A stretch of 64,000 nucleotides of DNA from the NCBI GenBank assembly GCA_019188255.1, contig JAETXT010000005.1:2542001-2606000 (forward strand), given 5' to 3'. The notes under the pieces were generated by a model. The model searched no databases. It had not been told where the DNA came from and saw only the letters and a program-made list of their open reading frames with translations. This document shows, in pieces, positions 10,091 through 23,021 of the stretch (position 1 is the first letter of the stretch; each line of letters begins with the position of its first letter). The stretch comes from Verticillium longisporum. Taxonomy: Eukaryota > Ascomycota > Sordariomycetes > Glomerellales > Plectosphaerellaceae. Made by a program: the position numbers and the translations under genes.

Positions 10091-12272
10091 ATGAGTCTCA
10101 ATCTCCCCATCCGAACGAGCTCCAGCAGTCAGCGAAACCAGGCCAGCAGGAACTACTTTACGAACTATACACCGCCCTCTTCGACTGAGGCCATCAATGG
10201 CCCCGTGAGAGAGCCTGCGAGGGAGCTTCTTCCTCCTGCTGACCGCCTCATCGTTGGCGTGGACTTTGGCACCACTTTCTCAGGGTGAGTCTCGCTCTGG
10301 TTGCGCGCCCACACGACCATCCTTCGACGGACATGCTTATGAAGCCGCGTGGCCGTGAGCCCTCGCTAACGTCCATCGCAGAGTCGCCGCAGTCTACACT
10401 GGCACCCCCGATGACATTGAGATCATCAAGACGTGGCCAGGAGGCAACGGCATCACCTCCGACAAGGTGCCCACCGAGATCGCCTACACCTTCCCCTCTA
10501 CTCCAACCTCGCCTTCCGTGTCATCATCGTCGACTCCCACGCCAGGATCAGGCCCAGGTCAGACGTCAGCATCTCAGTCAGGCTCCGGCGGCGAGGGAAA
10601 CCCGACAATCAAATGGGGTTTCCAGTTCCGCCCCGAGGAGTCGCGCCTCCGCTGCATCAAGCTCTTCCTCGATCGGTCCCAGAAGCTTCCCTTCTACGTC
10701 TCCCCTCTCGACACGGCCGCCCAGCTGCGCAGCTATGACAAGACTGTCATCGACGCCGTGAGCGACTATCTCACACAGATCTACGCCCACACCATGGACA
10801 CCCTGACGAGGCGCTATGGCGAGTCCTTCATGGCCTCGACCAAGGTCGATTGGGTGCTCACCTGTCCCGCTGTCTGGTCCGACGCGGCAAAGAACACGAC
10901 GCTGCAGGCCGCTGAGCGGGCCGGTATGGGCGAGAAGTCCGAGATCCAGATGATCAGCGAGCCTGAAGCGGCCGCAGTCTACACGCTCAAGGCCATCCAG
11001 CCGAACCACCTGAATGTGAATGACAATTTTATTGTCTGCGATGCTGGTGGCGGAACCGTCGAGTAAGTCTTCCGTGATACATGGAAGGTTCAGATCTAAC
11101 CTGTTCGTAGTCTCATTGCCTACAAGATCATGTCTCTGAACCCGCTTCAGGTCGAGGAGTCGGCTGTCGGAACGGGTGGCTTATGCGGTAGCGCTTTTCT
11201 AAATTACAGATTCGAAGAACACGTTCGCAATCGCATCGGACACAGCCGTTTCGATGAGATGAAGGTCAAGAAGGGGAAAACTTGGCAGATGGGACTGCGC
11301 TACTTTGAAGAGTTTGTCAAGCGCAACTTCAACGAAGACGAGCACCATGAAGTCAATGTACCGTGAGTGGCGCCCCTCCGACAGAGTTGAGCACTCTCTG
11401 ATGCATCGCAGCTTTCCCGGTCTTCCCGACGACGAAGAAGCAGGGCTCGATTGCGGCTTCCTCGTCATGACGGCCGAACAGGTCAAGGACATCTTCGAGC
11501 CTGTTGTCAAGGAAGTGTGTGACCTCGTCCAAGGCCAGGTTCGCGATCTTCGTTCCAAGGGCGGTATTGTCTCCGGTATCATCCTCGTCGGCGGCTTTGG
11601 CCAGAGCGACTATCTCTACCGTCGTCTCAAGACGCATTTCGCGAGCGCTGCCCCGCCCCCTACACCGAACGCCCGACACACGCCACGGCCCCGGCCCTCA
11701 CCGAGGCCGGCTCCATCGAGGTTATGCAACCCGTCTACGCCTGGACAGCCGTTGTACGAGGCGCCGTCCTCCGTGGTCTCGAGGGCAGCATGGTCATATC
11801 GCGCAAGGCCCGCATGCACTACGGCACCTCGTATGCCACAGTCTATGACGATGAAAAGCACTCCGTCAGCGAGCGCTACTGGTCACCTTTGTGGGAACGC
11901 TGGATGGTCTCCGATCGCATGCAGTGGCACATTGCGAAGGGCGAGGCCATCTCGCCTGTGTCTCCTATTGCTTTTCACTACACGCGCAACTTCCGCCCTG
12001 GACAGAGCCTTATTGTCACGGACGATCTCATCGCGTGCGAGGCTGATGAGCCGCCGGTCGCGTACGGGCGGGATCTCGTCATCGTGTGTACACTAACGAC
12101 GGACCTCAACGCCGTGCCGAGAAGCTTATTCACGAGGCTGACAACGACGAGGGGTGTCGAGTTTGACAACCTCGACTTCACGCTAGAAATGATAGTGGAC
12201 AGCGCAGGTCTCGGTTTCGAGCTCAAGGTCGATGGCGTCCGATATGGACGTGTCGAGGCAGATTTCCACTGA
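10091..12272 (+). CDS. HSPA12-like Hsp70-family ATPase (one frameshift)
   Basis: A divergent Hsp70/actin-fold ATPase of the HSPA12-like group that is expanded in filamentous fungi; its client or cellular role is not established. Exons 10091-10284, 10382-11062, 11111-11362 and 11412-12272 give 662 residues once one C is added to CCCCC 11656-11660. The ATPase signatures are clear: phosphate-1 loop VGVDFGTTFSGVAAVY, EPEAAAVYTL, phosphate-2 loop VCDAGGGTVDLIAY, and the adenosine motif IILVGGFGQSDYLYRRL. The substrate-binding domain of ordinary Hsp70 is absent and is replaced by a long C-terminal region (EVMQPVYAWTAVVRGAVLRG onward). Without the missing base the protein stops early and loses that region. 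ATG 10091 is the first ATG in the frame. The stop at 12272 lies about 2.2 kb before a canonical Hsp70 gene in the same orientation. Confidence 0.82.
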
Positions 12273-14516
12273 TTGTAAGGGTAAGGAGAGGCGAGGAGGA
12301 ACTATATATACGCTGTTGGAAGGAGGATCGGCTCCGAGACCATGATAGCGTCGTACGTAGGCATTTGATGGAGTTGCCTGGAGGCTTACTGCCTTACTAT
12401 GATATCATGAATGAGAATATACTGCCTTTTACGCTCACTTTGGGCTTCTCGTCTGATATGCCGCTGGAACTTGAATTCTTGCCGACTCTTTCTATCCTGC
12501 CTTGGGAAGTTGCTGCACCCTTCCTCTGCCGGTCTCTTGCAAGATAAACGGGTTTCCGGGCGCTGCTTTGGATGACTGTGTGCTTTAGCAATTCACGGCG
12601 GTTTTCATGCACAATAACCTACTGAAAGCCCATGCTTTTCCTGATTCATGTTCGAATTCGAAGAGGGGCTCAATGCCTTCTGGGCATTGATCTAAATCAA
12701 AATCGACCCCTCATGCATGTCCAACATTGATAACTAGCCAGTGAGCCTTTTAAAACCTAATCTCTCTTCGCACTTGAAGGCGGTGGTGGACGTGGCTTCT
12801 CAGTACTTTCACCTTCTCAGATATGGTCCACATGATGGTTTGGTCGAGGCTCGTCCTGGTAGCCATTGTGCGGGTCATACATTCGGGCTTTGCTGACCAT
12901 GAAAAGCGGTTCGACAATGACCAGACAGCTTGCTCCCAGCCATGGACAACCCGGAACAGAACGGCTGTAAGTTGACACCTTGTAATCCATTCCAGCTGAC
13001 CACGTATGAGAAAGGCTCTTCAACAACACAAACTTGAGACAGTGTGGCCCGGCTTCCCGAGAGACAATGCATGGAGAGGTTACGTGATGTATGCACTCCA
13101 GATGGCACTGGAGGGAGGCTCGCCCACCGCACGTTGGAAATAACTGATGAAGATTACTGGGTAAGAAAGAGGTGAGTGGATCAACAAGAGATATCACAAA
13201 GTCAACTGACCCTGATGTTTGCGCCAGTATATTTCTCTACTGTTCGAGCTCCTTGTCCACTTCGGGAGAGGCTATGAAGCGACTAAATAAGCCAACAGAA
13301 TTGGCTCGTAGCCAAGCCATCGTTCCAGAGCGAATCAAGACCACGTTACACTGGTTACACGGAGAATAAAGCCTGATGTACAAGCCAGAGACTGAACAGC
13401 GGGGACGTACATATGCCTGTCCCCCGCGTGGCTGTCGCGGGGGTGGTTCCAGTCTCGTGGGTTGGAGCTGGGAATCTGTTAGAGACCTCTTCACGTGATG
13501 AGGAGGCTGGATTTGCGGGAAAGACCCACAGGTGCAGAACCGGCATACGATCCGCACGCATCCTAGTAGGCCCGCCACAATTGTCCTAATTTTATCATTG
13601 GCCATTTGCAAACGGACGTCGGCCCCACCGAAGCAACAGGCCCCCCACCTTCAGTCGTTCGTGGCCCAGCAACCCAAGCTCCATCGCTACCTACCTAGGT
13701 CGAGGCGGTCAGACTTTTCATCGCCTTTCTGGAAGCGTCCATCAAGGAACGCAATAGAGAATGGCACAACAGAATCTCACAAATGAAAACACGCCTGGAC
13801 GGTGAATTAAGAAGCATAATGCAATGAGAAAGCCGGGACATGGCCATAGGGGAACAAGGGGAGAGAAAAAAAACAATTCACTTACTGTAGAATGCACCAG
13901 AAGCACCAAGAGAGAGCCAAATGATATCACCCAGTCTGAGATTTCAATGAGGGGCTGCTAAGGTTGGGCTGATGACGATGGCGGGGTTTGAACCTGTTCA
14001 TGTCGAGGTACTTTGATTTTGCGTGCAGGGAGGAAGAAATGGATGTACCAGCTGTACAACCCCGCCTGAGCCACCATGATGTCAAGCACTGAGCTTCAGA
14101 ATCGGTCCACAGGTGCTGGAAGTGTCCAGCATCACCAGGACAATGTCAGAGAATTCCAAAATATCGCCTCAATGTGCCCCGTAGTCTCCGCAATATGACA
14201 CAAATCCCTGTGACAGTTTTCTGGGCCTAAAATCGGGGAGAAAGAGGGCAGTTTCCTGAAGCTGCTCGAATGCGCATTGGTGGGGCAACCTTGGAAGTAG
14301 AAAGAACGCTGTGGAAGGTTGGGCGCTGCACCCGAAACTTTTAAATCCTCGACGCTGCCAACCGCTACACTTACCCTGACCACTTTTCATCAACAACACA
14401 AGCAACCACTCAACCAACTTCCTCTTTCCTCCATTCCACCTTCTGAATCAGCCTTTTTCTTGTTCCTTGATACCCAACCCCTTCTCTACATCCCGCACAT
14501 ATTCACAACCGCAGCC
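12273..14516. other. Intergenic and Hsp70 promoter region
   Basis: 2.2 kb without a supported gene. It includes a perfect hairpin, CCCCCGCG at 13421-13428 pairing with CGCGGGGG at 13436-13443 across a 7-nt loop; a TACCTAGGT element at 13692-13700; and the Hsp70 promoter, with a heat-shock-element-like array at 14253-14270 and a C/T-rich leader from about 14390. Confidence 0.5.
14253..14270. promoter_or_regulatory. Heat-shock element upstream of Hsp70
   Basis: Four 5-bp units in alternating orientation: TTC (14253-14255), GAA (14258-14260), TGC (14263-14265, one mismatch to TTC) and GAA (14268-14270). The element lies about 250 bp upstream of the Hsp70 ATG and fits the Hsf1 consensus nTTCnnGAAn, so heat-inducible control is likely. 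The call rests on consensus and position only. Confidence 0.55.
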
Positions 14517-16655
<2,139 letters not shown>

Positions 16656-17094
16656 ATTGATACCCTAAGCACTTTCATTTCCTAGAGTGGTCACGTGACG
16701 GATCTCACGGTACGGACGAAGTTGGGGTTTCATGACTAGACATTGCTTTCTGCGTTTTCACGATTACGACTACGGAAAAAGCACGGTTCTCAGTTTGGTT
16801 GTACTTTAATGAATCTCGGTGTTGCCATATGCAACCCAATACAAGAAGTTAAAACACATCACTCCTTCAGACTGCCATGTGCATGCTGTGATAACGCGAA
16901 TAGAGCCATTCCCTAATTGTGCATTCCCAGCACTACTCCTAAGCTTTCACGCTTCCATACACCATGACTTGGGCCATCGAATTGGGCCATCGAATTGTCA
17001 GAGAAGAGACATCCGTGTATATCATTAAAAGTAGTAAACCTTCTGTCGTGACCCAGGCTAATAGTTCGCAGCCCTGACTTGTCGGCTGTCCCAA
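16656..17094. other. Convergent 3' regions of Hsp70 and EMI1, with a short direct repeat
   Basis: 439 bp between two convergent genes. A 13-bp direct repeat, GGGCCATCGAATT, occurs twice in tandem at about 16971-16996. No gene is seen. Confidence 0.55.
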
Positions 17095-17829
17095 CTAGAC
17101 CTTAGCAGCCTCATCAATTCCCAGCTGCCATCTAATCTGCCTTCGCCTGTCCATCTCCGCCTGTTGCCATTCTTCGTCACTGACCTTGGCATCTTCTAGC
17201 GTCGTGGAGAAAACCGTCTCAGGCGCGAGCCTTGTCGGTCTCGCCCTCCACACATCCTCACTACTGGGCTTGCCGGCGCCGTATTTCTCGTGCTCCTTCT
17301 TCCGATAATGCTCTCGGATCGCTTCTTCCTTCAGCTTGCCAGTGTACCCTTTGACACGCATGCAGAACCAGAAGTCGTCCCAGCTCTCGCTGCACGAGCG
17401 CATTGAGCCCTCGCGGTAAATGGCGTTCCACTGCCCGCCGATCGACTGGCAGTGGAAGGCCATGTCGAACGCCTGGCGACAAGACATCTCTGACGGCAGG
17501 AGAGATTCAGCCACAGGGTCGAGCTCGGGGGCTGGCGCTGCGGCATTGCGAGTCTCTACTTGCGATGGCGAGGTTGCTGAAGACTTCAGTGTGAACCAGG
17601 AGGAGGACGCTGTCGGTTGTATTTCGGCCTTCGTTGATTGCTCGGGAGCTGTTGGCTCTGGCTCCTTTTCCGCCTTGAACAGATCGAGGAATTTCTGGAT
17701 CTCGGGGTCAACATCGCTGCTGGCAGTTTCCGTTGAGGCTGGAGCAGCCGTTTTCGAGACGTTCGTCGCGTTATCTGTTGTAGGAGTAGGAGTTTTCGGA
17801 GGGGATGGTGTTGCCCACAGCCAGCCCAT
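17095..17829 (-). CDS. EMI1: Emi1/DUF3128-family mitochondrial CX9C-type protein
   Basis: A 244-residue single-exon protein of the DUF3128 family, which includes yeast Emi1, needed for early meiotic induction and respiratory function. The conserved core lies at about residues 115-165: MSCRQAFDMAFHCQSIGGQ, then SMRSCSESWDDFWFCMRVKG. The paired Cys residues at CX9C spacing suggest a disulfide-bonded helical hairpin of the Mia40-imported type in the mitochondrial intermembrane space. The N-terminal 110 residues are low-complexity (Pro/Thr/Ala/Ser) with a short helical piece, EIQKFLDLFKAEKE. The C-terminus carries EEWQQAEMDRRRQIRWQLG. It is divergently paired with YME2, another mitochondrial gene, across 407 bp. 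The exact biochemical role is unknown. Confidence 0.85.
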   Translation of the reverse strand: MGWLWATPSPPKTPTPTTDNATNVSKTAAPASTETASSDVDPEIQKFLDLFKAEKEPEPTAPEQSTKAEIQPTASSSWFTLKSSATSPSQVETRNAAAPAPELDPVAESLLPSEMSCRQAFDMAFHCQSIGGQWNAIYREGSMRSCSESWDDFWFCMRVKGYTGKLKEEAIREHYRKKEHEKYGAGKPSSEDVWRARPTRLAPETVFSTTLEDAKVSDEEWQQAEMDRRRQIRWQLGIDEAAKV

Positions 17830-18236
17830 ATTGATTGATGGTTGATGTGGTTATACAGATGCGATGACTTGTGGTGCACTGGATTGTAGAGGAGGTAGGT
17901 GTAGCTCCTTGAACGTCGAAAGAGGGGTAAATCGTATCACAGAGTCTCGTGGTCACGAATGTGAACCCTTCAACTCAAGATCACGGATTGGACGACATGA
18001 CTCTTGGCATGCAGCGCAGATGCACGGGGCGGATTAACTCCGGGACCCGCTTGGAAGCTGTGGTGGGGGCTGCCCGCGACCGTGGGATAGCCGATGACCT
18101 CATTCACATGAATGATCCGAGGAGCTAAGCTGATCGCGTTCGCGTTGTTGCCAACTTGCGAGCGTTTCCAGCTCCCCCGGAACATGCATTTTCAACCTCG
18201 ATCTGTATGGTATGATGTCCAGCAACCCAATCCGAA
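17830..18236. promoter_or_regulatory. Divergent intergenic region between EMI1 and YME2
   Basis: 407 bp separate the start codons of two divergently transcribed genes for mitochondrial proteins, so a shared or bidirectional promoter is possible. I see no specific binding motif that I can name with confidence. Confidence 0.4.
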
Positions 18237-20898
18237 ATGATATCGAGTAGATTCGTAGCACGGTCAATGGGCCGGCTAAACATATCGGTTTTGCGACACT
18301 CCCAAGTAGTACCGCGATCCCACGTCGCAAGGTTTCCATTGGGAGTACCCAGTGCAACACCAATAGCACGTGCTTGGGATAGTACTCTGACAGGCGAAGA
18401 GAAATCCGGCCACATCACCGCGGCCCAGGATGAATCCATTCTTTTTTTTGGCAGTTAGTCTACCAGGGTACATCTTGCGAGGCTTCCGACGCTGACAGAG
18501 CTTCACAATAGACCTCTTCCCCCTCAAGCTGAGCTTCCTTTTCCGACGACCATGGCAGAGCGACGAGGACATCGCCGATCTCCTCAAGCGCTTTGATAGT
18601 TCAAGCTTGGGTCTGCTTGACCCTATCAATCTTGTTAAGAAGGCCATTCCTCAAGACATACCCATGAAGGTCACGGAGATCCTCCCTCGATTGAAAGATG
18701 GCGGTGTTTTCGTCAAAGTCAGCCATGGACCGGAAGTCTCCGCGAAAGATCTCGAAGGTAGAATGAGCTCTAGCTTGTCAATTCAGGCATGTGACTGACA
18801 GTCTATAGATTCTTTGACGAAGAAACTCGAGGCAACACCCATCAAGCCTTGGTTTAATCCCTTTCGCGGCGTCAAGTCGGGCCTCGTCAAAGGTGCGCCT
18901 TGGTTAGAGGATCTCTACCGCTTCCCGAAGTCAAGACTTAAGGTTGAATTTATACCCAAGGACCCTGGAGGTGAAGCGGTTGAGCTGTCGCAAGAAGAAC
19001 TATACAGTCTGTTCCGCAAATATGGCAAGATTGCCGAAATCACCTCACAACCCAACGACTCGAAAGTTTTGCCCAAGTTCGCCTACCTCGACTTTGCCCT
19101 TATCAGGGACGCAATTATGGCCAGGAACTGCTTGCACGGATATCTCGTAGGCGAAGCACTCGGCGGCGGAAAGTCTGGCACCAAGCTGCGCCTCTCGTAT
19201 GAACAGAGGGTGAAGGCACACAGCATCTGGAACTGGATCTCTAGCCACCCAAGATTGGTGATTCCGATTGTTCTAGGATTGGTCACTGCTGTCACGGTTG
19301 CAATTTTTGACCCCATCCGACAGTTCTTTGTCAAGGCGCACATCCAACGGGCCTTCCGCTTGACTGACAGCAGACTTTATAGATGGGTCAAATCCCAGAC
19401 CACAGACCTGCTTTCCTTTGGGCACAAAAAGGCAGACTCTGCAGGATTTAACGCCGTGTGGAACCACCGCCGAGACCTTATCGAACAAATCCAGAATTGG
19501 CTAATGGAAAGCTCCGACACATTCATCGTGGTGCAGGGTCCTCGAGGCTCCGGCAAAAAGGAGCTTGTGTTACAACAGACTCTTGAAGGGCGCAAGAATG
19601 TCTTGGTAATCGACTGCAAGCCGATCGTGGAAGCTAGAGGCGAGGGTGGCACAATCAAGAACATGGCTACTGCTGTAGGATATCGTCCAGTCTTCTCATG
19701 GGCAAACAGCATGAGCAGCCTGGTCGACCTGGCTGTACAGAGCACGACTGGAGTGAAGTCTGGCTTCTCCGAGACTCTCGAAACCCAGGTTGTCAAGATA
19801 CTCCACACAGCGGCGTCAGCACTCAAAGACGTTTCCCTTGCAAGTCGACACAAGAACGATAAAGATGCCGACCTTTCGGACGACGCGTACCTCGATGCCC
19901 ACCCCGAAAAGAGGCCTGTCGTGGTCATTGATAACTTCCTGCACAAGAACGAAGAGTCCAGCCTCATCTACGAGAAGATGGCCCAATGGGCTGCTATGCT
20001 TGTGCAGAACAATGTGGCTCACGTCATATTCCTCACAAACGACACGTCGTACTCGAAATCGCTCTCGAGGGTGATGCCTGACAGGGTGTACAGACAGGTT
20101 GCCCTCGGTGATCTCTCCCCGGACGTGGCCAAGAAGTTCGTCGCGAGCCGCTTGGAGGTTGACGACACCGAGAAGCAAAAGGACAGCGACAGTGAGAAAC
20201 AACAGGAGACTCCGCGGTCCGACCTCTCAGAACTCGACGACTGTATAGACCTTCTTGGCGGTCGCCTTACTGATCTCGAGTTCCTGGCCCGGCGAATCAG
20301 AGGTGGACAGAGCCCGAAACACGCGGTCGACGACATCATCAACCAAAGTGCAACCGAAATCGTCAAGATGTACTTGCTCGGCGGCAAGGTTGATGCTGAA
20401 GAGAGGAAGTGGTCTACTGAGCAAGCATGGTACCTCATCAAGTCGCTCGTTGCACAGCAAAGTTTACGTTTCAACGAGGTCTTGTTATCGGATACATTTG
20501 CATCCTCGCAGACGTCGAGGGCAGCGAGCGGCGAGTTGGCGCTTGAGAGCCTGACCAACTCCGAACTCATCACTGTCAAGACGCATTACGGCAGGCCGCA
20601 GACCATCACAGCCGGCAAGCCCATGTACCGGGCAGCATTCAAAGTGCTCGCTGAGGACCCCGTGTTGAGGGCTAAGATGGATCTTGCTGTGTTGACAGAG
20701 ATGGCCAAGGTCGAAGCGAAGACGATCGACAAGGTAGAGAACGAGCTTGCACTCTTGGGGGCACTTCCCAAACAGCCAGCACAGGCGGGAGCCCGAGTCG
20801 AGTACCTGCTGAACAAGCTCGACAAGAGTCAGAGAAAGATTGACGGATACGACAAGGAGATGGCAGGACTGAAGAAAGTCCTCTCGCAAGAGTTTTGA
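18237..20898 (+). CDS. YME2: Mitochondrial escape protein 2 (Yme2)
   Basis: Integral inner-membrane protein of mitochondria that affects mtDNA nucleoid structure and escape of mtDNA to the nucleus. Exons 18237-18453, 18512-18757 and 18809-20898 give 850 residues, the family length. Order: a basic, Ser/Arg-rich presequence starting MISSRFVARSMGRLN; PLKLSFLFRRPWQSDEDIADLLKRF; an RRM-like domain (LKVEFIPKDPGG to KLRLSYEQR); one membrane segment (LVIPIVLGLVTAVTVAIF); then a large NTPase-like domain with Walker A GPRGSGKKEL and Walker B-like RPVVVIDNFL, and a coiled C-terminus. The first exon joins through donor GTTAGT at 18454 and acceptor ATAG at 18511, giving ILFFGNLFPLKL. No frame disruption is seen. 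It is divergent from EMI1 and is followed after 2.1 kb by TOM1. Confidence 0.95.
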
Positions 20899-23021
20899 GA
20901 CTTTGAGGTGCAACAGAACTCCTTGGAACCCAGACTCGTAAGAAGACACCACTCAAACAGGTATACCTGGCAGTATTACACGAAGATAGCCAAATATAAT
21001 CGATACCCTTAGTAAAAACAATATCCTCAACTCGAGCTCTTCGGCTTGTCGTGCGAAAGTGACTGAATGACGTCAGGTCTTATCGTAGCCTGGGTGCAGC
21101 TAGCCTGCCCCTCGCTAAGCCTCTTCGGGGCATCCAGATAAGGCCGACCAGCACCTTGAGGGTATACTTACCTACGTACCTAGGTACCTTACCTGATACG
21201 TGAGAGAACTCAAGAAAGCCAACGGCAGCTGAGCAACTTACAGAGTTCTTGAACAGATATCCACCCGAAGAAGTTGAAAAATCACCCTCGTCTGTATGGT
21301 CCCAGTGTTGACTGACGGTGGGCCGGCCATGGGCACAGTTCTCGATTGGACATTCTGGTAAAATCCAGTTGTCTGACGTCTTCAATTCATTCTTACATGC
21401 CTTTTGCACTACAAGGACGGCTCTCTTTCTCAGATGTGGTCATCATAGCATATACGCTGCGGATCATTATTCATGAAAATGGACGCATTTAGACTGTCTG
21501 GCTATCGATTTACGGACATCATGCGAGCTGGGATGCTGGAACGCGTCGCGTACTCACCGAACAGTATGTAGTAAGGAGCATTGACGGCAGCTAAAAACTG
21601 TAGTGTCTGTGGTTTGAAGAAAGCCCCTTCCCCCGGAATTACTCGAGTATTTCGCGCTGCTCCCGACATTTTCGTGTGATAAAAGGAACAATTGTGCTGC
21701 TGTTCCAGTTGCGGATGTCCCGAGGGGTCATGTCACTCTTCACATTCCAGATGATTGCGTTTTAGAGTGTTCCCCCTCATCGAACCCCACCAGAAAGGGC
21801 ATGTTCCCTCCGGTGTAATGAGTGACTGAGGGTCGTAGTCACATATACGTGGCATGTTGGTGTCGGTACATTCAGTTTCTCTGCGCCCAGGTTTTTAGAG
21901 CGTCGCAACTTGACTTGTCGATAGTGTTGTGCAAAACGGAATACCCTGGGATTTGTCAAGTCAGATGAAGTGCATGTCCTCTTTGGCACGAGGAAGACTG
22001 AGGAGAACTGTGATGGCCATGTTGACCGCACCACCTCAAAGGACGACGCCCCCACATGTCTGGTTAAGGCATCTCAGTGGAGGTGAGAAGACCATGGAAG
22101 GACACGAACATTGAGGTGGATCAGGTAACAGCTGGCACCATCTGACGTGGGTTCTGAACCACGTCTGCCTCAGTACCACCTACACTGCACGGGCGCCAAA
22201 AGGCGGGCAGTTTGTCAGACGTTGGACCTAACTGAGTATCCATCGGTAAGGAATTACGCAAGGGCCCACTGTATCGCGACGGATCTGTCTACCGGGCTGC
22301 CACTGCCACTGCTGGCACCACTGAAGTTACCTCACCGCGCCTACAGCCACAGTCCGCGCCTGCCTGCAGCTTTCTGCTTTTTCCACCAAACCCAAACATC
22401 ACCCTTCCCCTCCGACCCAACACTGATCGTCCTCCTATCGCGGCAGATTACTGCAATACGAAGTTGGTCCTGCTGCTACCAGGGTCTTCTTTTTTCATTC
22501 GTATCGCATCTGCTTCCTGGCCCTGCCTGCTAGTCCATACGTCGGGCGATTCACAACTTTTCGCGCGACTAGCACTTGCACTGCAGCGCTTCGAGCTTGC
22601 TTGCCTGATCCAAGCTCTCAAGCGATCCGGACCACCGATTCGACCACCCTCCGTTTCTGCAACGACATAGTCCATGACCGGTAGTTGATACATTTTTTCC
22701 AACGGAGTGCATTCCCCCCCCGGTCTCTCGTCTCAGATACCCTGACGGCTTACTCCGCATTTCCTTTGACCGCTCGATTACCTCTGTTCCTTCCAGGTGA
22801 TCAGCGAACGAGGCTGCACTCGCGACCACGGGCATTCTTCCTCACCTCCCACCATCTCAGCCTTGTCGGCTCATCACGGATCCCCACGCCACACTCGGAG
22901 CTGTCCAAGTACTGGGCACTCCTCTACCGGAACAAGCTGTCGTCTCCAGCATCACATTACGGGCTGTAGCGGTGGGGGAGCATTTGTTTAACCTCGCGGC
23001 TTGGCCGCCCCATTTCTGAAG
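20899..23021. other. Intergenic region and probable long leader of TOM1
   Basis: 2.1 kb with no supported gene. The 12-bp palindrome GTACCTAGGTAC lies at 21176-21187 in a TACCT-rich stretch (about 21165-21195). A C/T-rich tract from about 22310 is probably the TOM1 promoter and leader. Confidence 0.5.

Noticed and set aside
13960..14020. tRNA-like B-box match (GGTTCAAACCC on the minus strand)
   Set aside because: The T-stem does not pair and no anticodon arm or acceptor stem can be built around it.
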